From NCBI GenBank assembly GCA_035527715.1, contig DATKZY010000089.1:1-53579 (forward strand): a stretch of 53,579 bases of DNA, given 5' to 3'. The stretch is from DSUN01 sp035527715. Lineage in GTDB: Bacteria; Planctomycetota; PUPC01; DSUN01. Shown piece by piece: positions 15,464 through 24,500 of this stretch (the stretch's first letter is position 1; each line of letters opens with the position of its first letter). The translations under genes and the position numbers were made by a program. The notes beneath the pieces are model-generated. The model was not told the origin of the DNA. It saw only the letters and a list, made by a program, of their open reading frames with translations, and ran no database searches.

Positions 15464-16264
15464 CTACGGGGCCGCGGCGGGCCGGGCCAGGGCGCGTTCG
15501 AGCACGGGCGCCAGCGTGTCGGCCACGAGGCGCTGGCCCGCCGCGTTCGGGTGAATGCCGTCGGGGATCAAGGCGTCGCGCTCCGGGTGCTTCTCGAATG
15601 CCTCGTGCACCTCGGCCAGCGGCAGGCCAAGCTCCCTGGCCAGGCGCCGCGTGACCTCCGCATACTGCTTCACCAGGTAATTCAGCCCGTTCTGCTTGTA
15701 GGCCGGCAGGTCGCGCAGCCCGTAGTGGCCGCTCATCGGCACCGACGTGCACAGCACCACGCCCGCCCCCGCCTTGCGAATCCGCTGGACGATTTCCCGC
15801 ATCGCCTTCTCGAACTCCTCGACGGACACGCGCGGCGTGTCGGCCACGCCGTTGGGCGGGCGGAAGAAGCCGGCGTCATTCGTCCCCAGCATCACGACCA
15901 CCCAATCGGGCTTGCGGGCCAACACGTCGCGCTCGAGGCGCTTGAGCACGAGTGGCGCGATATCGGCGTCCACCCCCGCATTTGCCACCTCGACGGGCCG
16001 CTCGAGGCGCTTGGCCAGGTCGGCGGCGAGAAGCGACCGCCACGCCGTCTCCTCCGTCACACCCGCCTTCCGCACGCAATTCGTCGTCGAGTCGCCCAGC
16101 GCTACAATCTTCACCATCGCCTCGGCTCCCGTGTGCGGAGTGGACAAATCCTTCGGTTTCCCGGGGGCTTCGTGCGGCGAGGCCCCGGCGGCGTGAGCGC
16201 GCCGGTCAAGCAACGAGAGCGCTGCGAGCAACGCCAAGCCAAGTATGGAACACGCGCTGCTCAT
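15464..16264 (-). CDS. SGNH/GDSL hydrolase
   Basis: A 266-aa secreted esterase. The signal peptide is about residues 1-25 (ILGLALLAALSLL). Block I is ALGDSTTN (catalytic Ser in GDS, near residue 59), block III is VMLGTNDAGF (GxND), and block V is IPDGIHPNAAG (DxxH). The SGNH fold hydrolyses ester bonds, for example acetyl groups on polysaccharides or lipids. The ATG at 16264 is kept because the signal peptide begins there; a second ATG at residue 50 (MVKIVALGDS) would give a cytoplasmic form. The neighbours, sulfatase and heparinase-like protein, suggest polysaccharide side-chain removal, but this is inference. Confidence 0.85.
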   Translation of the reverse strand: MSSACSILGLALLAALSLLDRRAHAAGASPHEAPGKPKDLSTPHTGAEAMVKIVALGDSTTNCVRKAGVTEETAWRSLLAADLAKRLERPVEVANAGVDADIAPLVLKRLERDVLARKPDWVVVMLGTNDAGFFRPPNGVADTPRVSVEEFEKAMREIVQRIRKAGAGVVLCTSVPMSGHYGLRDLPAYKQNGLNYLVKQYAEVTRRLARELGLPLAEVHEAFEKHPERDALIPDGIHPNAAGQRLVADTLAPVLERALARPAAAP

Positions 16265-16282
16265 GAGAAGCCGCCTGGCGTG

Positions 16283-16311
16283 ATTGGAGCACGCCCTGTG
16301 ATCAGCGTCAA
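16283..16311 (-). promoter_or_regulatory. Weak promoter candidate of the SGNH gene
   Basis: On the minus strand, TTGACG (16311-16306), 17 nt, TCCAAT (16288-16283). The -10 box is poor. Directly upstream (about 16313-16350) is a half copy of the GACAAGCTC/AATGACA repeat. Confidence 0.35.
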
Positions 16312-16312
16312 G

Positions 16313-16350
16313 CCCTTGAAAGGTGCTTCGACAAGCTCAGCATGACAGGT
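16313..16350. repeat. Single arm of the GACAAGCTCAGCATGACA repeat
   Basis: CCCTTGAAAGGTGCTTCGAC and the following ACAAGCTCAGCATGACAGG match the right arm of the inverted repeat at 25090-25121. Confidence 0.6.
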
Positions 16351-16395
16351 TGCGGCGGCCCACGGCTCGCCGGCGCACCTGCTCAGGAATGCCGG

Positions 16396-16830
16396 CTACA
16401 GGTCGGTCGCCAACTGGGTCGTCACCTCGTCGCCGATCTCGACGTGGCCCTTCATCGTCTTGCCGTAGTGGGCGGAGGACATGTCGGGAAACGTGTCGTC
16501 CACGACGATGGTGCCGATGAACTTCTCGGCGCGGTAGACGGTGAAGGCGTAGCCGGCCCGCACGCCGTTCAACTCGCCGACGTTGATGACGACGATGCCG
16601 TAGAACTTGTCGGCGGCAGTGACCTTGCCGCGGATGGTGGCGGCGGCGCGGATGCCGTCGTCGCGCCCCAGCGGCAGGAGGCGCGAGGGGGCCGGCCCCG
16701 GGCGGGCCGCCTCCGCGGGCTCCGCGGCGGGAGCCTTCTTCCTGGCCCAGGGCCTCGGCAGCCGGCCGCAGCCGCCTGCCGACCCGATCGCGACCGCGAT
16801 GCACGAGGCGAAGAGCAGCGCGCGATACAT
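16396..16830 (-). CDS. Lipoprotein with small beta-barrel domain
   Basis: A 144-aa predicted lipoprotein: MYRALLFASCIAVAIGSAGGC has a lipobox ending at Cys21. After a Pro/Ala linker comes a beta-rich domain (KFYGIVVINVGELNGVRAGYAFTVYR, KFIGTIVVDD), of the kind seen in planctomycete proteins that repeat G-x-V-x-G-x2-F-x-VYR. The frame is open upstream to 17145, through the palindromic element, but the ATG at 16830 has AAGGAGAGG upstream, begins the signal peptide and fits the promoter at 16882-16910. Function unknown; probably envelope-attached. Confidence 0.75.
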   Translation of the reverse strand: MYRALLFASCIAVAIGSAGGCGRLPRPWARKKAPAAEPAEAARPGPAPSRLLPLGRDDGIRAAATIRGKVTAADKFYGIVVINVGELNGVRAGYAFTVYRAEKFIGTIVVDDTFPDMSSAHYGKTMKGHVEIGDEVTTQLATDL

Positions 16831-16881
16831 GCCCGCCTTCCTCTCCTTGCTGGCGTGAGGGTGCGACACGCGTCTCCTCCT

Positions 16882-16910
16882 ATCATACTCCGCCGCGCGG
16901 CGATTGTGAA
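16882..16910 (-). promoter_or_regulatory. Promoter of the barrel lipoprotein gene
   Basis: On the minus strand, TTCACA (16910-16905), 17 nt, TATGAT (16887-16882). The terminal motif of element C begins 15 bp upstream of the -35 box. Confidence 0.6.
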
Positions 16911-16925
16911 GAGGGAGTGGAAGAA

Positions 16926-17186
16926 GGTGCGTGTAGTCTTCCACGATCAGGGCGCGCAACGGGAACGCCCGAAGGGCGTGGCGGACCATAGCCCACGGTG
17001 GAGCCGGGCGGAACCGTGGGTTTGGGGCGAGAAACAGGCCCAGCCCCCGAAGCGGGGCGGCGGAGGCGACGATGCCCAGGGCTCCGCCGCCCCGCTTCGG
17101 GGGCTGGGCCGCGGGTGGCTCCCGAACCCACGGCTTCCCGAGCATCGCCGTGGGCTGTATTCCGCCGCCTCCTCTGGAGGCTCAGA
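16926..17186. repeat. Composite palindromic element, copy C
   Basis: Terminal motif GGTGCGTGTAGTCTTCC at 16926-16942, then GAACGCCCGAAGGGCGT, a CCCACGGT/ACCGTGGG hairpin, a perfect 29-bp stem (17037-17065 with 17082-17110, 16-nt loop), CCCACGGC/GCCGTGGG, and CCTCCTCTGGAGG. The far terminal motif seen in copy D is missing; the lemA stop codon follows at 17201. This element fills the 370-bp gap between genes together with the promoter. Confidence 0.85.
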
Positions 17187-17200
17187 CCGCCCCCGCCTCT

Positions 17201-17758
17201 TCACAGCGAGGCGTCGGGAACAGCGCGCTCGCGGACGTCGGCGACTTCGAAGAATTCGCGGCGGGTGAAGCCGCACGTGCTGGCGAGGAGGTTGGTGGGG
17301 AACATCTCGACGAGGTTGTTGTTCTCGCGCACGTTGCCGTTGTAGAAGCGGCGGGCGGCCTGGATGCGGTCCTCGGTGTTCACCAGTTCCGTCTGGAGCT
17401 GAAGGTAGTTCTGGCTCGCCTTCAGGTCAGGGTATGCCTCGACGCGGACGAGGAGGCCGGAGAGCGCGCGGACGAGCTTGTTCTCACTCGCCGCCTGGGT
17501 CTCGGGCGAGCCGGTGTTGGCCACGCACTCCTGGCGCAGCGCCGTGATCTTCTCCAGCAACTCGCGTTCGTAGCTCGCGTAGCCCTTCACGCAGTTGACG
17601 AGGTTCGGGATCAGGTCGTAGCGGCGTTTCAGCTCCGTGTCAATGTTGTACCACGCCTCGTTGCAGTGGTTCCGTGCCCGCACGAGGCGGTTGTACATCC
17701 CGAACACGAACAGCAGCAGCACGAAGGCGACGACGGCGACGACGATTCCTGGGTTCAT
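17201..17758 (-). CDS. lemA: LemA family protein
   Basis: A 185-aa LemA protein: one N-terminal transmembrane helix (MNPGIVVAVVAFVLLLFVFGMYN) followed by a long helical bundle, with the family core YNRLVRARNHCNEAWYNIDTELKRR, YDLIPNLVNCVKGYASYE and RFYNGNVRENNNLVEMFP. LemA proteins face outward from the membrane; their role is unsettled, although they often occur with secreted peptidases or TPM-domain proteins. Here the upstream partner is a membrane protein 9 bp away (17768-18445), and both share a promoter at 18495-18522. The stop codon abuts palindromic element C. Confidence 0.92.
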   Translation of the reverse strand: MNPGIVVAVVAFVLLLFVFGMYNRLVRARNHCNEAWYNIDTELKRRYDLIPNLVNCVKGYASYERELLEKITALRQECVANTGSPETQAASENKLVRALSGLLVRVEAYPDLKASQNYLQLQTELVNTEDRIQAARRFYNGNVRENNNLVEMFPTNLLASTCGFTRREFFEVADVRERAVPDASL

Positions 17759-17767
17759 TCCGTTTCC

Positions 17768-18445
17768 TCACCCCCGATACAGGTACTCGGGGAACAGGTT
17801 GACGATGGCGACGAGCTGGTCGAGGCGCTCGGGGACCTCTTCGGGCTTGAGGCGGCGGCGGAAGGAGAGGGCGACGGAGTTGAGCTCGATCTCGATGGAG
17901 AGGTCGCGGTGCGCGAGGAGGAACTCCATCATCCGCGTGTGGCAGACGTCGTAGGCGAACTTGCGGTTCTTCGAGCGGACGCAGAATGCCTTGGAGAATT
18001 CGAGGGACTCGAAGTCAATATCGTCGAAGCCGAGCATCTGGCCGAGCTTCTGCCAGATGCCCTCGGGGTAGATGCGCAACTCGGGGAAGTCGCGGGCCTG
18101 CTCGAGGACGAAGAAGCTGAAGTAGTGGTGGTGGGTCTGCCGCTGGCCCTTGGAGTTGGTGGAGTGGGTTTCGTAGTGGTAGTCGAAGACCTGCACGGGG
18201 TAGCCTTGGTGGTCGCCGTTGAGGAGGTTGAAGGCGTAGCGGTTGGAGCCCTGGCGGAGGGCGTCGAGGAAGCCGTAGCGGAGCGGGAGGGTCTTGTCGC
18301 GGCCCGGGCTGAAGGTCAGGCCGAGGCGCTGGGCGAGGGCGGCGAATGCCTCGCGGCGCTTCTTCTCCCACAGGTGGCCGAGCACCGCGGCGACGATGAC
18401 GATGGCGATGAAGACGGCGAAGATGAGGATCACGCTGCCGGGCAT
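17768..18445 (-). CDS. LemA-linked membrane protein (DUF3137-like)
   Basis: A 225-aa protein: an N-terminal transmembrane helix (MPGSVILIFAVFIAIVIVAAVLG), a basic stretch, then a soluble domain with GSNRYAFNLLNGDHQGYPVQVFDYHYET and HHHYFSFFVLEQ, in which two beta-rich halves flank a His-rich loop. The layout matches DUF3137-type proteins that often pair with LemA; this is a judgement by eye. The ATG at 18445 is chosen for the membrane helix, since the open frame upstream to 18613 contains the promoter. Only 9 bp separate it from lemA. No catalytic residues are evident. Confidence 0.75.
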   Translation of the reverse strand: MPGSVILIFAVFIAIVIVAAVLGHLWEKKRREAFAALAQRLGLTFSPGRDKTLPLRYGFLDALRQGSNRYAFNLLNGDHQGYPVQVFDYHYETHSTNSKGQRQTHHHYFSFFVLEQARDFPELRIYPEGIWQKLGQMLGFDDIDFESLEFSKAFCVRSKNRKFAYDVCHTRMMEFLLAHRDLSIEIELNSVALSFRRRLKPEEVPERLDQLVAIVNLFPEYLYRG

Positions 18446-18494
18446 GCGGGCATCTCTCGCAGGGGAGGGATCATGAGAGCGGCTGCTCAACGGC

Positions 18495-18522
18495 AGTCTA
18501 GCTTCTGCGGGCGACTTGTCAA
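18495..18522 (-). promoter_or_regulatory. Promoter of the lemA operon
   Basis: On the minus strand, TTGACA (18522-18517), 16 nt, TAGACT (18500-18495). The leader before the ATG at 18445 is about 43 nt. Confidence 0.6.
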
Positions 18523-18640
18523 GTGGTCTTTGGGGCGAGCGGGTTTGTGGGCACTCCCTCGCGTGCAGGGCAACTCGCCGCGCCCGGCTGGAGCAGGAGC
18601 CCCCTCGCTTCACTTTTCTTCAACTCGTGTTTGCTTTTCC

Positions 18641-18760
18641 TCAGAATGCCAGCGTCCTCGCACAGGCGGGGGTGGCATTGTGAGCGAATCGGCTATCCGG
18701 CCGCGTCCGGTGGGGAGTTCTCAGAATGCCAACCCCTGAGAGGCGGGGTTGGCATTCTGA
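18641..18760. repeat. Two GAATGCCA palindromes in a divergent gap
   Basis: The first has arms 18641-18652 and 18673-18684 (CTCAGAATGCCA with one mismatch). The second has perfect 16-bp arms 18721-18736 and 18745-18760 around an 8-nt loop. They share the stem of 9174-9210. The rest of the 465-bp gap holds the lemA promoter on the left and the 18835 promoter on the right; no gene is seen. Confidence 0.75.
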
Positions 18761-18834
18761 CAATCTGGCACCCTGGGAGGGGGCGAGGGAGGGCGGAGGG
18801 ACCGGGTGGGGCAGGCTGCCGGCTGCGGGCCTTG

Positions 18835-18864
18835 TTGCATGACCCCGGCCCCCTGTGGCACAAT
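18835..18864 (+). promoter_or_regulatory. Candidate promoter of the PQQ-like gene pair
   Basis: TTGCAT (18835-18840), 18 nt, CACAAT (18859-18864). Modest match; the leader would be about 40 nt, with AAGGAG before the ATG at 18911. Confidence 0.4.
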
Positions 18865-18910
18865 GGGAGGGCGGCGAGGAGGCGGAGGTCTCGGGGTGAA
18901 GGAGCGACGG

Positions 18911-20143
18911 ATGCGGAGAGCGTTGTGTGCATCGGGGCTGCTCTGGGCAGCTCTGGCGCTCGGCGCGGCCGAGAAGGAGGCGCCCTCCGCCGAGTGGCCC
19001 GGCTGGCGCGGGCCGAACCGCGACGGCAAGTCGCCCGACACCGGCCTGCTCAAGCAGTGGCCGGCCGATGGGCCGGCGCTGCTGTGGAAGGTGGACGACA
19101 TCGGGAAGGGCTACTCGAGCGTCGCCGTCGCCGGCGGACTCGTCTACATCACGGGCGACGCGGAGGGCGCGCTGCGGCTCTTCGCGTTCGACCTGGACGG
19201 CCAGGAGAAGTGGCACGTGGACGTGGAGCCGTCCTGGCGCGGCGACCACCCGGGCGCGCGGGCGACCCCGACGATTGACAGCGGGAGGCTCTACCTGGAG
19301 ACCGCCGCCGGCCTCGTCGTCTGCCTCGACGCCAAGACGGGCAAGAAGATCTGGTCGAAGCACCTGGTGAAGGACTTCGGCGGCGGCGTGCCCGGCTGGG
19401 GCTACGCCGAATCGGTGCTCATCTACCACAACCTGGCCATCGTGAAGCCCGGCGGCAGGAACTGCGTGGTCGCCCTCGAGAAGGCCACGGGCGCGACGAA
19501 GTGGATGAGCAAGGGCTTCGACGGCGGGGCCGAATACAGCTCCTGCATCGCCCTGCTCTACGACGGCGCCCACCTCGTCTTCACCGGCACGCGGGCCGGC
19601 CTGGTGTGCCTGAGCGCCCGCACGGGCAACGTCCTGTGGTCGAACGCCTGGAGCGCGAACAACACGGCGAACTGCCCGACGCCCGCGTTCGCCGACGGCT
19701 ATGTCTTCTGGGCCAACGGCTACGGCAAGGGCGGCATCTGCATGAAGATCGCCGTCGGCGACAGGGGCGTCGCCGCCCGCCAGGCCTGGACCACCCGCGA
19801 CATGGTCTGCCACCACGGCGGCTACGTCATCGAGAAGGGCTACATCTACGGCAACCACGAGGGCGGATGGGCCTGCCTCGACCTCAAGACGGGCAAGCGG
19901 CTGTGGAGCGAGCAGGGCGTGGGCAAGGGCTCGCTGTGCTGGGCCGATGGCATGCTCTACCTCTTCGGCGAGGGCGGCGGCCAGGTGGGCCTCGCCACCT
20001 GCTCGCCCCAGGGCATGCAGATGAAGGGACAGTTCCGCGTCCAGGGCGGCGGCCCGAGCTGGGCGCATCCCGTCGTCGTCGGCGGACGCCTCTACATTCG
20101 CTACGACACCAACTTGTACTGCTTCGACGTCAAGGGCAAGTGA
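18911..20143 (+). CDS. Secreted PQQ-like beta-propeller protein (copy 1)
   Basis: A 410-aa protein with a signal peptide (MRRALCASGLLWAALALGAA) and the planctomycete opening EWPGWRGPNRDGKSPDTGLL. Seven or eight propeller blades follow, each with an AFDLDGQEKW, CLDAKTGKKIW or CLDLKTGKRLW signature of the PQQ/quinoprotein repeat. No PQQ-binding Cys-Cys pair or Asp catalytic base is evident, so it is more likely a binding protein than a dehydrogenase. The ATG at 18911 has AAGGAG 8 nt upstream; upstream in-frame starts lack one. It is followed 43 bp later by a closely related copy, which points to recent tandem duplication. Confidence 0.87.
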   Translation: MRRALCASGLLWAALALGAAEKEAPSAEWPGWRGPNRDGKSPDTGLLKQWPADGPALLWKVDDIGKGYSSVAVAGGLVYITGDAEGALRLFAFDLDGQEKWHVDVEPSWRGDHPGARATPTIDSGRLYLETAAGLVVCLDAKTGKKIWSKHLVKDFGGGVPGWGYAESVLIYHNLAIVKPGGRNCVVALEKATGATKWMSKGFDGGAEYSSCIALLYDGAHLVFTGTRAGLVCLSARTGNVLWSNAWSANNTANCPTPAFADGYVFWANGYGKGGICMKIAVGDRGVAARQAWTTRDMVCHHGGYVIEKGYIYGNHEGGWACLDLKTGKRLWSEQGVGKGSLCWADGMLYLFGEGGGQVGLATCSPQGMQMKGQFRVQGGGPSWAHPVVVGGRLYIRYDTNLYCFDVKGK

Positions 20144-20186
20144 CGCCGCCGCAAGCGCGTCACCCAGTCAACTGAAGGAGATGGGC

Positions 20187-21416
20187 ATGAGTGGAGTGCG
20201 CAGAGGCGGCGTTGTGTGGATGCTTGTGGCGGTCATGCTGACATCGGCGGCCTGGGGCGCTGCGACCGACTGGCCCTGGTGGCGTGGCGCGGAGCACGAC
20301 GGCAAGTCGCCCGACACGGGCCTGCTCAAGGAGTGGCCCGAAGGCGGCCCGAAGCTGCTGTGGCAGGTGGACTCCATCGGCAAGGGCTTCTCCAATGTCG
20401 CCGTCACCGGCGGCACGATCTACACCACCGGCGACCTCGACGGCAAGCTGATGCTCTTCGCCTTCGACCTCGAGGGCAAGCTGAAGTGGAAGGCCGAGCA
20501 CGACGCCTCGTGGACCGCCAGCCGCCCCGGCTCGCGCTCCACGCCGACCATTGACGGCGACCGCCTCTACATCCTCTCCGGCCACGGCCTCGTGGGATGC
20601 TACGACGCCAAGACCGGTGCGAAGAAATGGGCGAAGTCGTCCAAGGACTTCGGCGGCCGGTCCGGCGGATGGGGCTATGCCGAATCCGTCCTCATCCAGG
20701 GCGACTGGGCCATCTTCAAGCCCGGCGGGCAGAACTGCATCGTCGCCCTCGACAAGATGACCGGCGACAAGGTGTGGACGAGCAAGGGCTTCGCGGCCGG
20801 CCCCGAGTACAGCTCGTGCCTGCCCTTCGTCTACGAGGGTGTGCCCCTCCTCGTCACCGGCACGCGCTCCGGCATCGTGTGCGTGGACGCCAAGACGGGC
20901 GAGAAGCTCTGGTCGAACCCCTGGAGCGCGAACAACACGGCGAACTGCCCGACGCCGGCGTTCGCCGACGGCTATGTCTTCTGGGCCAACGGCTACGGCA
21001 AGGGCGGCATCTGCATGAAGCTCAAGAAGGTGGACGGCAAGGTCACGGCCGAAGAGGCCTGGACCACCAAGGACATGGTCTGCCATCACGGCGGCTACGT
21101 CATCGAGAAGGGCTGCATCTACGGCAACAACGGCGGCGGCTGGGCCTGCCTCGACCTCAAGACCGGCGAGAAGAAGTGGGAGGCCCGCGGCGTGGGCAAG
21201 GGCTCGCTGTGCTGGGCCGACGGCATGCTCTACCTCTTCGGCGAAAGCGGCGGCCAGGCCGCGCTCGCCACCTGCTCGCCCCAGGGCATGGAGCTCAAGG
21301 GGCGAGTGCAGGTGAAGGGCAGCGGCCCGAGCTGGGCGCACCCCGTCGTCGTCGGCGGACGCCTCTACCTGCGCTACGACACCAATCTCTACTGCTTCGA
21401 TGTGAAGGCGAAGTAG
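20187..21416 (+). CDS. Secreted PQQ-like beta-propeller protein (copy 2)
   Basis: A 409-aa paralogue of the protein at 18911-20143. The signal peptide is about residues 1-25 (VVWMLVAVMLTSAAWGA), then TDWPWWRGAEHDGKSPDTGLL and PQQ-type blades. A stretch near residues 250-270 (WSANNTANCPTPAFADGYVF) is identical in both copies, as is TWTTxDMVCHHGGYVIEKG in all but single residues. Two ATGs compete: 20181 directly abuts GAAGGAG, so 20187, with 6-nt spacing, is preferred. The pair is probably cotranscribed. The role may be binding or sensing a periplasmic ligand; no catalytic centre is seen. Confidence 0.87.
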   Translation: MSGVRRGGVVWMLVAVMLTSAAWGAATDWPWWRGAEHDGKSPDTGLLKEWPEGGPKLLWQVDSIGKGFSNVAVTGGTIYTTGDLDGKLMLFAFDLEGKLKWKAEHDASWTASRPGSRSTPTIDGDRLYILSGHGLVGCYDAKTGAKKWAKSSKDFGGRSGGWGYAESVLIQGDWAIFKPGGQNCIVALDKMTGDKVWTSKGFAAGPEYSSCLPFVYEGVPLLVTGTRSGIVCVDAKTGEKLWSNPWSANNTANCPTPAFADGYVFWANGYGKGGICMKLKKVDGKVTAEEAWTTKDMVCHHGGYVIEKGCIYGNNGGGWACLDLKTGEKKWEARGVGKGSLCWADGMLYLFGESGGQAALATCSPQGMELKGRVQVKGSGPSWAHPVVVGGRLYLRYDTNLYCFDVKAK

Positions 21417-21442
21417 GGAGACGGTGTTCGGGGTGACTCGAT

Positions 21443-21521
21443 GGTCATGCTGAGCGACAGCGAAGCATCTCTCCTGGCGCGCGCGCGGAAAGAGGGATTC
21501 TTCGCTTCGCTCAGAATGACC
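21443..21521. repeat. TCATGCTGAGC / GCTCAGAATGAC inverted repeat at a gene start
   Basis: The left arm GGTCATGCTGAGCGACAGCG (plus AAGCATCTC) and the right arm GATTCTTCGCTTCGCTCAGA (plus ATGACC) are inverted copies with a few mismatches. The right arm contains the ATG (21516) used by the next gene. Confidence 0.7.
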
Positions 21522-24500
21522 GCGTATCGCGCGGGGAAAGCCCCGGGATGGGCGCGCGTTGTCGTCCTGCTGATCGTAGCGGCCGCAGGCATCAGTCGCG
21601 CGGCCGAGACGCGGACGCTGGAGATCCGCGAGTTCCTGGGCCACACGTGGACCAACGAGCTGGATAGCTGCCGCCTGGAGTTCAAGCCCGGACAGTGCTG
21701 GCCCCACGGCATCCGCCTCTTCGACGAGGCCGGCAAGGCCCTCCCCGTCCAGCTCACCGACCTCAAGACCCACCCCGACGGCAGCCTGGCGAGCGGAACC
21801 CTCTGGTTCCTCGTGGACAAGCTTCCCGCGAGGGGGAAACGGAGCTGGACCTTCGAGGGCGGGCGGAAGGGCGACAAGCCGCCCCGCTACCGGCCCGACC
21901 TCGCCCTCGACCTCCGCAAGGACTTCTGCGAGATCACGACGAGCAAGGTCGGCGTCCGCCTCCTCGCCGGCTCCCAGCGTCTCGACCCGCCCCTGCCCGC
22001 CGACAAGGCGCCCGTGCCGCTTCAGGCCATCCGGCTCCGCGGCGGCGCCTGGATTGGGCGAGGGCGCTGGGACACCGAGCCGGCCTGCACGGGCTACCAG
22101 GCCCTCGTCGTGGCCGAGGGGCCGGTCTTCGCCGAGGCATGTGTCCGCGTGAACTTCGCGGGGGACAAGCACTACACGGCCACCTATCGCGTCGTCGCGG
22201 GGCAGGAGGTTGTGCTCGTCGAGGAGGAGTTCGACCTCGGCGACCCGAAGCGCTTCGTGCTGCCCGACTACGACGAGCGCTATCGCCTGATGTGGGACTG
22301 GTGGGCGCAGACCCACGGCCGCTCCCCCTCGCCCAACAACCTCATCTTCTCGCTCTACGACGCCAAGAGCTTCGCGCCCGACACCGCCCGCTGGTTCGGC
22401 CACCACGCCACCATCCCCGAGCGCGGCAAGGGCGGCGGAGCTGACTTCGCGATTGACTACACGAAGAGCCGCCTCGACATCACGCTCAACTCCTGGCTCC
22501 AGTGGGGCGACGACGAGTCGGTCTTCTATACGGCCTGGAACAAGGCGAACCCAACCGATGCCCTCGCGGTCGTGGCCATCCGCCCCTCGAAGTGGATTCA
22601 TCCCGACCTCCTGCCCCACTCGCCCGGCTTCATCAAGCAGCACACGCAGACGAACAACATCGGCGTGTGGGTGTCGCCACCGCCCGACCTCTATCTCCGC
22701 TCCCCCGTCAACCGCGGCAAGCGGGCCTACCTCCTCGCCGCTCTCGACGCGAAGACCGACGTCGGCCCCGACCCGACCAAGCCCGACCGCTCCGCCCAAC
22801 TCCTCGTCCAATACGGCCACAAGCCGCTCGACAAGATCAAGGACTGGGTGCTCGGCTGGCAGGCATCGGGGGCGCATCCGCGCCTGTTCTGCAAGCCGGG
22901 CGACCTGGCGGCCCTCCGCAAGCGCGCCGAATCGCAGCCCGAGCACTTCCAGCACATGAAGCACCGTGCCGTCTTCCGCTACCTCGCCACCGGCGACGAC
23001 AAGGAGGCGGTCAAGGCGTTCGAGGAGGCCATGACCCGCCTCCGCGACCTCGTGACCCGCAGCCTCGAGGGCTTCGGCCCCCACGACGGCACCTCGAACC
23101 ACATGATGTGGGGCTGGCGCATGCACGACATGGGGGCGGAGTTGGACGTGGCGCTCGCCTCGCCCGCCATCACGCCCGACCAGCGCCGCGAGGCCCAGGC
23201 CGTCCTGGCCTACATCCAGCATGCCGCCTGGGACCCCGACCACTTCCCCGGCCGCGAGAACGGCTTCGCCTGGGGCAGCGCGAACCAGGGGAGCACGATG
23301 ATGACCGGCCGCGCCCTCTGGGCCAAGCTCCTCGCCGACCACCCCCTGGCGAAGCAGTGGGCCGCCGACGGCGCGAAGTTCGCCATCTACGACCTCGAGC
23401 GCTACCTCCACCCGGCCAGCGGCGTCGCGATGGAGTGCCCCGCCTACGCCGCCACCGCCGTCACCGCCAACCTCACCGTGCTCTTCGCCCTTCAGGACAT
23501 GGCCGACGTCTCGCCCGTGCTCTCACGCCTGCGGGCGCTCGCCCGCTGGCGCCTCGACACCCAGCCGCCGCCCGACCCGCGCTTCGGCCTCCGCACGCTC
23601 CCCACCCTCGGCGATTCGCCCTATCACGGCGACAATATCATTGGCCTCCTCGGAATGGCCCTCCTCAAGAGCGACCCCGAGCTGGCCGCCAACTGCCTCT
23701 GGGCCTTCCGCCAGGGCGGCGAGCAGGGTGCCGGCTTCGTGGACCGGTTATTCCTCATCGACAACTCGCTGCCCGACACGGCGCCCCGCGTGGCGAGCAG
23801 GCAGTTCCCCGGCTTCGGGGCCGTGCTGCGCACCGGCACCCTCGCCCCCGACGAGACCTATCTGTGCTACTACCACGGCAGCTTCTCCTTCGGCCACTAC
23901 CACAGCGACCAGGGCCAGCTCATCTTCTACGCCAAGGGCGCCCCGCTGATGATGGACTTCGGCTCCCAATACCAGCCCAGCATCCGCCAGGCCTGCTTCC
24001 ACAACACCATCTCCTACAACCACCGCGAGTGGCCCGAGCCGAAGAAATGCCCCGGCCGCGACACCCCCGGTTGCTTCTACACCGGCAAGCGCTGGTTCGG
24101 CCACGACGTCGAGCCCTTCACCTGCCTGGAATACGCCTTCGACGAGACCTCGCCCGACCCCAGCGGCTCGCTCGGCGAGATCAAGGAGTTCGCCGCCCTG
24201 CCCGCGGCGGACTACGCGCGCGGCGAGCAGCCGCAGCGCTTCTTCCACACCGTGCCCTATCGCTACGAGAAGCCCGATTGCTTCGCCGGCTTCGACTTCG
24301 GGAAGCCGACCGAGGTGCCCCCGTTCCTCTGGTCCCGACAGGTCATCCTCGTCAAGGACGCCGACCCGAAGGGGACGAGCTACCTGCTCGTCCACGACGA
24401 CCTGTCGGGCAACCAGAGGCTGGAGCCGGCCTTCAACCTCTGGAGCCTGACGAAGGGGGTCGAGCCCAGGGGCGACCAGCCGTTCCACACCCTCTCCGGC

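Noticed and set aside
20160..23411. A 3.2-kb open frame on the minus strand
   Set aside because: Antisense to the PQQ-like and heparinase-like genes; contains HSERSEESLF typical of a translated repeat.
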